This document shows positions 24,518 through 32,824 of a stretch of DNA of 64,000 nucleotides, piece after piece. Source of the DNA: Acidobacteriota bacterium (GTDB lineage: Bacteria > Acidobacteriota > Blastocatellia > Pyrinomonadales > Pyrinomonadaceae); contig JADJOS010000001.1 in assembly GCA_016713675.1 (NCBI GenBank), positions 1,984,001 to 2,048,000 on the forward strand, read 5' to 3'. How positions within the stretch are numbered: position 1 is the first letter of the stretch; every line of letters begins with the position of its first letter. The notes under the pieces are model-generated. The model did not search any database. It was not told the origin of the DNA and worked only from the letters and a program-made list of their open reading frames with translations. The translations under genes and the position numbers were made by a program.

Positions 24518-26890
24518 GTGAGAAATTTTATTGCGTGTGCGTTAATCCTTTTAACATTTTCAGCGGTCTCTGGGCAGCAGGATAGTTCGATTTCGGGGAC
24601 GGTGGTAACTGCAGACGAAATGCCGGCGGGTAAAGCAACTATCATCCTTAAATTGCGGAGCGATAATCTAACGGTTTTAACAACACAGGCGGACGACAAG
24701 GGAAGATTTCGCATTGAGAACCTTAGACTGGGCCGTTATGTTTTGTGGGCATATTATGGAGACGGTGATCGTCTTTCCACTTCTGCGAACGTCGATTTGA
24801 CACAAAACCGCAGCAAGATCGTCGCCCTCCGTGTTACAGACGCCGCGTCCGTAATGCGATTTCACGAAATTGTTACGGTCTCAGCTGGCGAAAGCCAGCC
24901 CATCGAACAAGTTTCCAAAACCGTCAATGTCATCACCGCACAAGAACTGCGGGACCGTGCGGACTTTTCGCTGCCAGATACGTTAAGGACGATACCGGGT
25001 TTTCGCGTTCAGCAGCTCGGGGGATTTGGTCGGACGGCGACGATAAAGACTCGGGGATTGCGTAATCAGGATACGGCGATCTTGATCGACGGAATTCGGT
25101 TTCGCGATGCGTCGGCGATCACCGGCGATTCGTCGCCGTTTTTGAGTGATTTTACGCTGACGAGCGTGGCGAAGGTCGAGGTGCTTCGAGGTTCGGGTTC
25201 CTCGTTGTACGGTACGAACGCGGTTGGCGGCACGATCGATTTTCAGACCCCGACGGTACGAACAGGAACGCACGGACAAATATCGGGTGCTTTTGGAGGC
25301 CTTGGTCTCGGACGGTTCCGCGGAAATCTCTCGCACGGTACATCGGACAGCAAATTTGGGGTCAGCGGCGGCGTTTCGCGGACTGTTTACACAGAGGGAA
25401 TTGACGGTCAGGATAACGCCGCAAATACCAATTTTCAATCGCGTGTAGAGTTCAATCCATTTACGAATACGAATATCTCGGCGAGATTTTTCGTGTCTGA
25501 TGCAAGCGTCCGACTTAACTCGAGTCCCGACACATTCGGTACAATGCCTTTATCGAATGCGATCGTTATCAACGCCAATCCGAACGTGAATTTCGTTGCG
25601 GATGCCAACGATCCGGACAGTTTTCAGAAGTCAAAATTCTTTAGTGGCCAGCTTGCGCTTAATCAGGTCATAAACAGCAAACTCGTCATAAGCGGTTATT
25701 ACCAGGGCCTGACGACGAAGCGTACGAACGATAACGGCGCTCTCGGAGCAGGTTTTCAGAGTGCGTCGACCAGCATTTTTGACGGAACGATCAATACGGG
25801 AAATGTCCATCTAAACTGGACGCCGGTCAAAGAAAACGAACTGATTGTTGGATATGAGTTTGAAAAAGAAAAATACGGCAACGACGGCAGAACGCCGTCT
25901 GGAACCGGTAATTTTTTCACAAAGGCGGGGCAGACCAGCATCACGATTTACGTACAGGACCTCGTGCGTTTGCTCGAAGGGAATCTTCAACTTGCCGGTG
26001 GTATTCGAGTGCAGCAATACAGCCTCGACCGTCCGTCGTTTAGCCTAGCGAATGCGCCGTACAACAGTCTCGGACTTGAGAATCCCCCGACTGCCTACAC
26101 ATTCGATGGTTCGGCTTCGTATTTTATTTCAAAGACCGGCACGAAATTCCGGGCGCACGTTGGCAACGGATATCGCGTGCCTTCGTTGTACGAGCGGATG
26201 GGAACGTTCTTTTCTTCGTTCGGGACCCCAAGCTTTATTGCTCTCGGCGATCCATTTTTGAAGCCGGAAAAGACGATCGCATTCGATGCCGGTGTCGAGC
26301 AGGATCTCGCTAAAAATAAGGTGCGGCTGACGGCGACGTACTTTTACACAAAGCTCACGGACGTGATCGGTTACGGCAATGTGGTTCCAAATATCGGTTC
26401 GACGCCGAGGCCGTTTGGCGGTTACCTCAATCAGAAAGGCGGCATCGCTCGGGGCGGGGAGTTTAGCGTGACGGTCAAGCCGACTAGTTCGACGGACATT
26501 TTTACGTCGTACACCTACACCAACAGCGATCAGATAATGCCGCAGGTTTCGGGCAGCGGGGTAAACAGGACGTTGGGTGTTCCGACGCAGCAGTTTACAC
26601 TAGTAGCGACGCAGCGGTACAAGCGATTTTGGGTAAACTTCGATCTACTGGCGACGTCGGACTATCTCGCACCGATCTTTAGCAATGCGACCTTCGCGAC
26701 TTATGTATATCGTTTTGCCGGCAATCGCAAGGGAGATCTGACAGCGGGTTATACTTTTGGGTTTAAGAACGAAAAGATTACGATGCGCCTGTTTGGGACG
26801 GTTGAGAACGTTCTCGATCAGGAATACTACGAAAACGGGTTCCGCACGTCAAAAGCGACGGGACGAGTTGGTTTGGCATTTGGTTTTTAG
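24518..26890 (+). CDS. btuB: TonB-dependent receptor, predicted vitamin B12 receptor
   Basis: 790 aa from a GTG start. Signal peptide MRNFIACALILLTFSAVSGQ, then a carboxypeptidase-regulatory-like domain (SSISGTVVTADEMPAGKATI, about 25-100), a plug domain (SKTVNVITAQELRDRADFSL; VEVLRGSGSSLYGTNAVGGTI) and a 22-strand-type barrel ending in an aromatic residue (RVGLAFGF). Outer membrane. Substrate is inferred from the cobalamin riboswitch immediately upstream and btuFCD. The N-terminal extra domain is not found in enterobacterial BtuB but is usual in this phylum. Confidence 0.88.
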   Translation: MRNFIACALILLTFSAVSGQQDSSISGTVVTADEMPAGKATIILKLRSDNLTVLTTQADDKGRFRIENLRLGRYVLWAYYGDGDRLSTSANVDLTQNRSKIVALRVTDAASVMRFHEIVTVSAGESQPIEQVSKTVNVITAQELRDRADFSLPDTLRTIPGFRVQQLGGFGRTATIKTRGLRNQDTAILIDGIRFRDASAITGDSSPFLSDFTLTSVAKVEVLRGSGSSLYGTNAVGGTIDFQTPTVRTGTHGQISGAFGGLGLGRFRGNLSHGTSDSKFGVSGGVSRTVYTEGIDGQDNAANTNFQSRVEFNPFTNTNISARFFVSDASVRLNSSPDTFGTMPLSNAIVINANPNVNFVADANDPDSFQKSKFFSGQLALNQVINSKLVISGYYQGLTTKRTNDNGALGAGFQSASTSIFDGTINTGNVHLNWTPVKENELIVGYEFEKEKYGNDGRTPSGTGNFFTKAGQTSITIYVQDLVRLLEGNLQLAGGIRVQQYSLDRPSFSLANAPYNSLGLENPPTAYTFDGSASYFISKTGTKFRAHVGNGYRVPSLYERMGTFFSSFGTPSFIALGDPFLKPEKTIAFDAGVEQDLAKNKVRLTATYFYTKLTDVIGYGNVVPNIGSTPRPFGGYLNQKGGIARGGEFSVTVKPTSSTDIFTSYTYTNSDQIMPQVSGSGVNRTLGVPTQQFTLVATQRYKRFWVNFDLLATSDYLAPIFSNATFATYVYRFAGNRKGDLTAGYTFGFKNEKITMRLFGTVENVLDQEYYENGFRTSKATGRVGLAFGF

Positions 26891-26992
26891 AAAAGGTTGA
26901 CCGCGAAAGACGCGAAAGGGGCGAAAAAGGTAATCACTGTGATCTCCGATTTCCTTTAGCGTCTTTTCGCTGTTTTCGCGGTGAAATAATCT
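26891..26992. repeat. Intergenic inverted repeat of GCGAAA words
   Basis: Left arm ACCGCGAAAGACGCGAAAGG continuing with GGCGAAAAAGG; the right arm read in reverse complement gives ACCGCGAAAACAGCGAAAAG then ACGCTAAAGG. Arms about 33-40 bases, spacer about 20. It lies after the receptor stop and could terminate the operon on folding, but there is no clean U-run. Confidence 0.7.
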
Positions 26993-27043
26993 TCTGCCAA
27001 AACCTATATCGTGTTAAAATCACGACATCGGAGGCAATGAATT

Positions 27044-27532
27044 ATGAAGATTCTGTTTTTTGTCTGTATATTTTTGTCGACGTCGATCGTTGTAGCAGCG
27101 CAGGCGAAGGTTGTGACCAATGCCGATCTTGATAAGTATCGAGCCGAACGCGAAAAGGCGGCTGTCGATTATCGTGAGAACTATGCGAAACGGGGACTGC
27201 CTTCGCCCGAAGAGCTTGATCGGCGGAATGAGCAAGATCGAAAAGTATTGGCCGAAACCGCTTCGCGCGTACGTGCAGAAAGGCTTGAGCGGGAACGATT
27301 AAACGCCGAATACGCGGCGGCCTTGAGGCGGGCAGAAGTTGCTGATCGTGCGGAGACCATAATATATGTTGATGGAGTGGCGATGCCTACGTATTTTTGG
27401 AGCGACGGCCGCCGTTACAGATATCCGCGGATCAGATACAACAACCAGCCGGGTTACTTTGCCGGCGGACAATTTTGGCCGACCGGGCCGCGAACGCAGC
27501 CGAAACCGTTGATAGCTCGACCAAGAAAATAA
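27044..27532 (+). CDS. Small exported charged protein, unknown function
   Basis: 162 aa. Signal peptide MKILFFVCIFLSTSIVVAAQA, then a highly charged helical stretch (about 30-105, rich in E, R, K, A) that may form a coiled coil, then a basic, Tyr/Pro-rich tail (RYRYPRIRYNNQPGYFAGGQFW). GGAGG lies upstream of the ATG. No family recognised. It stops 3 bp before the gatB start, so the two may share a transcript by position only. Confidence 0.7.
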   Translation: MKILFFVCIFLSTSIVVAAQAKVVTNADLDKYRAEREKAAVDYRENYAKRGLPSPEELDRRNEQDRKVLAETASRVRAERLERERLNAEYAAALRRAEVADRAETIIYVDGVAMPTYFWSDGRRYRYPRIRYNNQPGYFAGGQFWPTGPRTQPKPLIARPRK

Positions 27533-27535
27533 TAT

Positions 27536-29005
27536 ATGAAACAAGGCTGGGAAGCAGTGATCGGCATGGAGATCCATGCACAGTTGGCGACGGAGACGAA
27601 GATCTTTTGTTCGTGCGCGGTCGAGACCGGCGGTGAGCCCAATTCGAATACTTGTCCCACGTGTCTCGGATTGCCGGGAGCATTGCCGGTATTGAACCGG
27701 CGGGTGATCGAACTTGGGACGAGAGCGGCGTTGGCGCTGGGGCTTGAAGTGCAGGAGACCTCGATCTTTGCCCGCAAGAATTACTTTTATCCTGACCTTC
27801 CGAAGGGCTATCAGATCTCACAGTATGACAAACCATTTTCCGCAAATGGCCATTTGACGATTCTGACCTCAGAACGTGACGATCACGGCCGAGCCGCTGA
27901 ATGGCGGCCGATGACGATCCATATACAACGGATGCACCTCGAAGAGGACGCAGGTAAGAATGTGCATGACGGTTTGCCGGATACTGACAAGTTCTCGTAC
28001 GTCGATCTCAATCGCGCCGGAACGCCGCTTGGCGAGATAGTTACTTCGCCGGATTTTCGCACCTCGTGGCAGGCATATGATTACGTAAATCACGTTCGCA
28101 GAGTGCTGCAATGGGTCGGGGCCAGCGACGCGGATATGGAAAAGGGAAACCTGCGTTGTGAGGCAAATGTCTCTGTGCGTAAGGTCGGCGAGACGGCTTT
28201 TAGAAACAAAGTCGAGCTGAAGAATCTCAATTCAGTTCGATTTATGCAAAAAGCGATCGAATATGAGATCGAACGCCAGATCGAGGCTCATGAGGCCGGC
28301 GAACCCGTAAATCAGGAATCGCGTCTTTGGGATGAGAAGAACAACATGACGCGGTTTATGCGTGGAAAAGAGGACGCACACGATTACCGCTACTTCCCTG
28401 AACCGGACCTACAGCCGCTTGTTGTGACCGGGGATTTTGTTAATGCGGTCAAAGCTCAGATGCCTGAGTTGCCGGATGTGATGCGCGACCGGTTTATTGA
28501 CGTGTATGGATTAGGTTTTGCCGAAGCATCGCAGTTAGTGGCGGATCGCGACCTGGCAGAGTATTTTGAAACGACTGCGAGATTTAGCAAAAATCCAAAG
28601 CTGTCTGCAAATTGGATCCTTGGTGAACTTACGAGGGAACTGAACAATTCTGGTAAGGCGGCAACCGAAAGCCTCGTCACGGCCGAGGATCTAGCCGCTC
28701 TTTTGACGACTATCGAGTCGGGTTCGATCAACAATAATCAGGCGAAAGAGGTGCTTGTAGAAATGTTTGCGACCGGCAAGACTGCGCAAGTCGTGATCGC
28801 TGACAAGGGCTTTGAACAGGTATCGGATATTGGTGCGATCGAGAAGATCGTGGATGATGTGATCGCGGCAAATCAGTCGAATGTCGACGCATATCGCGGC
28901 GGCAATGAAAAGCTGTTTGGTTTTTTCGTCGGGCAGGTGATGAAAGCTTCGCAGGGTAAGGCGAATCCAAAGATCGTGAACGAGCTATTGAAAGAAAAAC
29001 TGTAG
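27536..29005 (+). CDS. gatB: Aspartyl/glutamyl-tRNA amidotransferase subunit B
   Basis: 489 aa, full length. GMEIHAQL near the N-terminus, CPTCLGLPGALPVLN and FYPDLPKGYQISQYDKP are GatB signatures; the C-terminal GatB/YqeY helical domain (about 340-489) ends in GKANPKIVNELLKEKL. Works with GatA and GatC, which are not in this window, to amidate Glu-tRNA(Gln) and/or Asp-tRNA(Asn). Confidence 0.96.
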   Translation: MKQGWEAVIGMEIHAQLATETKIFCSCAVETGGEPNSNTCPTCLGLPGALPVLNRRVIELGTRAALALGLEVQETSIFARKNYFYPDLPKGYQISQYDKPFSANGHLTILTSERDDHGRAAEWRPMTIHIQRMHLEEDAGKNVHDGLPDTDKFSYVDLNRAGTPLGEIVTSPDFRTSWQAYDYVNHVRRVLQWVGASDADMEKGNLRCEANVSVRKVGETAFRNKVELKNLNSVRFMQKAIEYEIERQIEAHEAGEPVNQESRLWDEKNNMTRFMRGKEDAHDYRYFPEPDLQPLVVTGDFVNAVKAQMPELPDVMRDRFIDVYGLGFAEASQLVADRDLAEYFETTARFSKNPKLSANWILGELTRELNNSGKAATESLVTAEDLAALLTTIESGSINNNQAKEVLVEMFATGKTAQVVIADKGFEQVSDIGAIEKIVDDVIAANQSNVDAYRGGNEKLFGFFVGQVMKASQGKANPKIVNELLKEKL

Positions 29006-29043
29006 GTTTCCATCCGGAGTTTGTGGCTGCTGCGGGAGGCGGT

Positions 29044-30009
29044 ATGTGGCGTTTGGTCTTAATTTTGTTTTCAGCGGCAGTTTCCTTTACCGGCGTCGCG
29101 GCCCAGCAAGCATCCCCAACACCGACATCGACGCCGCGGCCATTACCGGCACCTCAGGAAACTCCGGTGAATTTTAGGAGCCGGACCGGAGTCAGTTCAA
29201 TGTACGATGGACGTCCCAGCATGACGACCTCGCAAGAACTAGCAGTTCGACAACTCTTACTTCAAAAGTATGCCTTTCCGTTGTATCGAAAGCCGAGCGA
29301 AAGCGAATTGGCGGCAATAGCACCCAGTTCGGATATTGTGCTTCGATATAAGAAATTTCTTGAACAAAAAGACACCGGTATTTTCAAGCTTGTTCCTGAT
29401 GCAGGATGCAGCGAGAATCATCGGGTGGTTGTTGCCACCGACGACTGTTTGAAATACACCATGCCCGGAGCGGGTAATTCATATTCATTTCGCACTGCCA
29501 ATTACCGCATTCGACATTTGGCAGATCTGATGCTCGCCGGCGACAAGTTTCGTATTCCCGGGATTTTGACACACGGCTTGTTGGCCCCCATTGGGAATAT
29601 TCCTCTCCCTGAGGTTTCGATGCGCACGCCGGGTATCGCATTTTTGACAGAGTTCAAACCTTCGACAGATTTTGAACGAGCCGTGGCGGTCGAAGATCTA
29701 ATTGGATTAGGGCTGGAACGCGATGGTTTTGTTTACTCTCGATCGGTTGGCGCATACGAAGATACAACTTACGCGATGCGGGTAATAGCGTACGATGGAC
29801 TAGTAGAACGAGCAGTGCCCGGCGCGCAGTATAATGAAATGGACTTCGACCGCCGTCGGGATGTGATCGTGGCGTTTCGGGTTGTTGAGCGACCGCCGGA
29901 CGGCAGTGTAACGATCATTTGGATCGAATTGAGTAACACCGCCGCGCCGAAGTTAAAGATTCCAACTAGATCGACAACATTGGAAACCCCAAAGGGTGAG
30001 AAACCGTAG
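29044..30009 (+). CDS. Exported protein of unknown function
   Basis: 321 aa from the ATG at 29044, chosen over an in-frame GTG at 29023 because GGGAGG lies 4 nt before it and the signal peptide (LVLILFSAAVSFTGVAAQ) then starts properly. A Pro/Thr-rich linker (SPTPTSTPRPLPAPQETP) follows, then a globular domain with two cysteines (AGCSENH, DDCLKYT) that could form a disulfide. Family not recognised. Located between gatB and an SDR gene. Confidence 0.65.
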   Translation: MWRLVLILFSAAVSFTGVAAQQASPTPTSTPRPLPAPQETPVNFRSRTGVSSMYDGRPSMTTSQELAVRQLLLQKYAFPLYRKPSESELAAIAPSSDIVLRYKKFLEQKDTGIFKLVPDAGCSENHRVVVATDDCLKYTMPGAGNSYSFRTANYRIRHLADLMLAGDKFRIPGILTHGLLAPIGNIPLPEVSMRTPGIAFLTEFKPSTDFERAVAVEDLIGLGLERDGFVYSRSVGAYEDTTYAMRVIAYDGLVERAVPGAQYNEMDFDRRRDVIVAFRVVERPPDGSVTIIWIELSNTAAPKLKIPTRSTTLETPKGEKP

Positions 30010-30034
30010 GGTCTTGCATGGAGGTCGATACATT

Positions 30035-30751
30035 ATGAAATTAGACGCCAAGGTTGCGCTCGTTACCGGTGGGACCAAGGGGATCGGATATGCGATCGCC
30101 GAAAGTCTGGTCATTGCGGGTGCCAGTGTCCTTATTTGCGGCCGGAACAAAACGGAGATCCGCAATGCGGTTGCCGACCTGTCAAAGCACGGACGTGCCG
30201 CCGGGGAAGTTTGCGATGTCCGTAGCGAAGATCAAGTCCGACAGATGATCGAGGAATGTGAGCGGACGCTTGGCGGCATCGACATATTGGTCAACAACGC
30301 CGGAATGGGTGTGTTTGGCAAAACGGTCGAAGATCTGTCGGGTGACGAGTTCAGGCAGACGCTTGAAACCAACCTCTTCGGGGTTTTTTATGCCTGCCAC
30401 CATGCGATACCTAGGATGAAGCACCGAGGCGGCGGATACATAATCAATATTTCAAGCCTTGCTGGACAGAATGCTCACCCGAAAATGGCGGCGTACAACG
30501 CATCAAAATTTGGGCTGAACGGATTCTCTGAAGCGTTGATGCAAGAGATCCGGCAAGACAATATCAAGGTCAGCTATATTTGTCCGGGTAGCGTAAACAC
30601 GTACTTCGGAAATGACACGCCGTCCGACGAAAAAGCATGGCAGCTACAGCCGGAGGATATCGCACGGGTCGTGATGGACCTACTCGCGATGAATCCGCGC
30701 GCGTTGCCGAGCAAAGTCGAGATCAGGCCGAGTAAACCGCCGGTTCGGTAA
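30035..30751 (+). CDS. Short-chain dehydrogenase/reductase (FabG-like)
   Basis: 238 aa from the ATG at 30035, preceded by GGAGG 10 nt upstream. Classical SDR: cofactor motif TGGTKGIG (11-18), NNAG, catalytic Ser in INISSLAG and YxxxK (Tyr about 154, Lys about 158). Cytoplasmic NAD(P)-dependent oxidoreductase; closest in style to 3-oxoacyl-ACP reductases, but substrate cannot be told. Its 3' end overlaps the convergent kinase gene by 29 bp. Confidence 0.88.
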   Translation: MKLDAKVALVTGGTKGIGYAIAESLVIAGASVLICGRNKTEIRNAVADLSKHGRAAGEVCDVRSEDQVRQMIEECERTLGGIDILVNNAGMGVFGKTVEDLSGDEFRQTLETNLFGVFYACHHAIPRMKHRGGGYIINISSLAGQNAHPKMAAYNASKFGLNGFSEALMQEIRQDNIKVSYICPGSVNTYFGNDTPSDEKAWQLQPEDIARVVMDLLAMNPRALPSKVEIRPSKPPVR

Positions 30752-32138
30752 CCTTTTCGACAATATTCGATAGGACAGATCGGATGTCTTCTGCATTGAC
30801 GGGCTTTATCCGATAGTCCGATGCACCAAGTTCGGCAGCTCGGTTGATGTGTTCGTCGGCATTTAATGATGTGGCCATAATCACGGGAATGTGGCCGAAG
30901 TTATCATCGGTCTTGATGTATTCAAGGAGTCCCCAGCCGTCCATATTCGGCATCTCAACATCAGAAATAATCAGATCAGGCTCCCATTTACCCGAAAGCA
31001 GAAGGATCAATGCCTCTGAGCCGTCATTTGCCGTGATTGCCTGGCAGCCCGCATCTTCGACCAGTTTTACGTGATGTCGCCTGATGCTGGCACTGTCGTC
31101 GACGACGAGTACCAACGGTTTCTGCTTTTCTTCTGAAAGCAGCTTATTATCGACGACCGGCTCAGACTTTTTGAAAATGAGCGGCATACGGATCGTAAAC
31201 GTCGTACCGATCTGAGCTTCCGTCCTCAGGCTGACGCTGCCGCCCCGGCTTTCGACACTTTCGCGGACTATGTTCATTCCTATGCCGCGGCCGGCATTGA
31301 GGTTGAGTTTATCAGCGGTGGTCAATCCGCGATCGAATATCAATTCCCACGTTTCGAAATCAGCCATTCGCGACGCCGTTTCGGATGTGATCAGTCCGGT
31401 CTCTATCGCTTTCTCCTTGAGTTTCAGCGCAGATATTCCGCGGCCGTCGTCCTCAACTGAAAGTATAACGTTACTAGCGTCGGTCGAAACACCGATCGTG
31501 ATCATGCCTTTTTCAGGTTTGCCGATCAGACGTCGCGTGTCGGGAGGTTCGATGCCGTGGACAACTGCGTTCTTGAGCAGGTGGAGTAAAGGCTCGATCA
31601 TTGCGTCGATTATCTGCGTGTCGATCTCAATGTCCGGATCCGCCAAAATGACCGTCGCCCGCTTGTTCTCTTCCTGACAGGTCACGTGAACGGCGCGGCT
31701 CAGACGCGTTTCAAGCGTTCCGAATCTGACCATGCGGATTCGAAGCAGCTTTTCCCGCATTTCATCTGTCAAGCGACGCTGCGTTTCAAAAAGCAATTCC
31801 AGGCCGCTGAAATCCTCGTCGGTTGCATTTCTGCCAATTGCCGCGATGTTGGTGGAAATGGCGGTCCGATTTTCAACAAGGTCATGAGAGACACGTATGA
31901 GTTCGTCCAGACGATCGAGTGATACTCGAACGATCGGCGTGCTCGGTGTACGGACAGGTTCCGGGTCCGCAACAGATACATTCGGTGCTGTTCCGTTTGA
32001 AGGCCTCTTACCGTTTTCGACTTCGGCCGTCAGCGAGGAAATGACCTTTTGAAACTCTGAATACGGCGGTGCTTCGATCTCGTCTGAGGTTCCCGTCGAC
32101 AGGGAACTGAGTCTTGCATTTGAACGATCGAGAAGCGA
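30723..32138 (-). CDS. 3' part of a frameshifted CheA/ChpA-type hybrid histidine kinase (kinase core and receiver)
   Basis: The open frame runs from just after a TGA at 32139-32141 to the stop at 30723; the first plausible start inside it is a TTG at 31796. It encodes a dimerisation-like helix pair (VRVSLDRLDELIRVSHDLVE), a HATPase domain (HLLKNAVVHGIEPP, DDGRGIS, GRGIGMNIV) and a C-terminal receiver (LVLVVDDSASIRRH, ISDVEMPNMDG, KPV). No CheW domain is seen. The HPt half is in another frame immediately upstream, so this is the 3' half of one gene broken by a +1 shift near 32131-32138. May be a real lesion, a sequencing error or recoding. Confidence 0.8.
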   Translation of the reverse strand, partial: SLLDRSNARLSSLSTGTSDEIEAPPYSEFQKVISSLTAEVENGKRPSNGTAPNVSVADPEPVRTPSTPIVRVSLDRLDELIRVSHDLVENRTAISTNIAAIGRNATDEDFSGLELLFETQRRLTDEMREKLLRIRMVRFGTLETRLSRAVHVTCQEENKRATVILADPDIEIDTQIIDAMIEPLLHLLKNAVVHGIEPPDTRRLIGKPEKGMITIGVSTDASNVILSVEDDGRGISALKLKEKAIETGLITSETASRMADFETWELIFDRGLTTADKLNLNAGRGIGMNIVRESVESRGGSVSLRTEAQIGTTFTIRMPLIFKKSEPVVDNKLLSEEKQKPLVLVVDDSASIRRHHVKLVEDAGCQAITANDGSEALILLLSGKWEPDLIISDVEMPNMDGWGLLEYIKTDDNFGHIPVIMATSLNADEHINRAAELGASDYRIKPVNAEDIRSVLSNIVEKVTEPAVYSA

Positions 32139-32808
32139 TCAACTGGGGATTTGAATCACACTGCAGCTCCACCATTTTGTCGAGTAGGTCTTCTACTCGA
32201 TGAGCGAGCTCTGATGCCGCCCGGAGACCGACTATGCCTGCCGCACCTTTGAATGTGTGAGCGTTCCGCCGGATCTCCCAAAGTGCTTGACGGTCATTGG
32301 GTGACGCATTGAGGGTCTTAAGATTGTGAGCGATCCCCGCAAGCAGCTCGTCGGCCTCTGAGCGAAATATCTCAAGGGTCTCTTCGTCGATATCGAAATC
32401 TTCTTGGTCTTGTTCGGGCGGCGCAGGCCTAGCGTCCAGATTTTCGAACGACGCATCTACAAATCCCGCAACGTCTTCGAGAAACTCGCCGGAGTTTAGC
32501 GGGATCTCCAGTAACGCCGCCTCGACGCTAGCGACTTCGTCAAGAGCTTTATTGATGAAGTGCGGACCGGTGGCCTTTTCCGAGGTAAAGATGTTCTCAA
32601 GCTCTGAGATACAACCGGCCAAACGGACACTTACGTCAGCAAGTCCAAGCTGCAGGGCCCGCACGCGTAAGGCGTCGAGTTCGTACGAACAAAGTGCGAG
32701 ATCGTCCGGCGAACCGCCGGCCTGACCAACGATAAGCAGGCCGGCACGCGTTCTGGCCACGCGTTCACCGACCCTTGCAAGAAAGGATTGTATATCTTCT
32801 AATTCCAT
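32008..32808 (-). CDS. 5' part of the frameshifted CheA/ChpA-type kinase (HPt domain)
   Basis: 266 aa as read. A helical N-terminal region is followed by an HPt domain with the phosphorylatable His in RRNAHTFKGAAGIVG (about residue 185) and a HRVEDLLDKMVE helix. From about residue 224 (after SNPQLIAS) the reading becomes basic, low-similarity sequence to a stop at 32008, whereas the other frame continues sensibly (LLDRSNARLSSLSTG...), so the true product is longer. A perfect GATCG-AGAAG-CGATC inverted repeat sits at the junction. It starts 16 bp after the receiver/TPR gene and probably belongs to the same chemotaxis-like or type IV pilus (Pil-Chp) pathway. Confidence 0.78.
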   Translation of the reverse strand: MELEDIQSFLARVGERVARTRAGLLIVGQAGGSPDDLALCSYELDALRVRALQLGLADVSVRLAGCISELENIFTSEKATGPHFINKALDEVASVEAALLEIPLNSGEFLEDVAGFVDASFENLDARPAPPEQDQEDFDIDEETLEIFRSEADELLAGIAHNLKTLNASPNDRQALWEIRRNAHTFKGAAGIVGLRAASELAHRVEDLLDKMVELQCDSNPQLIASRSFKCKTQFPVDGNLRRDRSTAVFRVSKGHFLADGRSRKR

Positions 32809-32824
32809 TGACGTCGAGCCGCGG

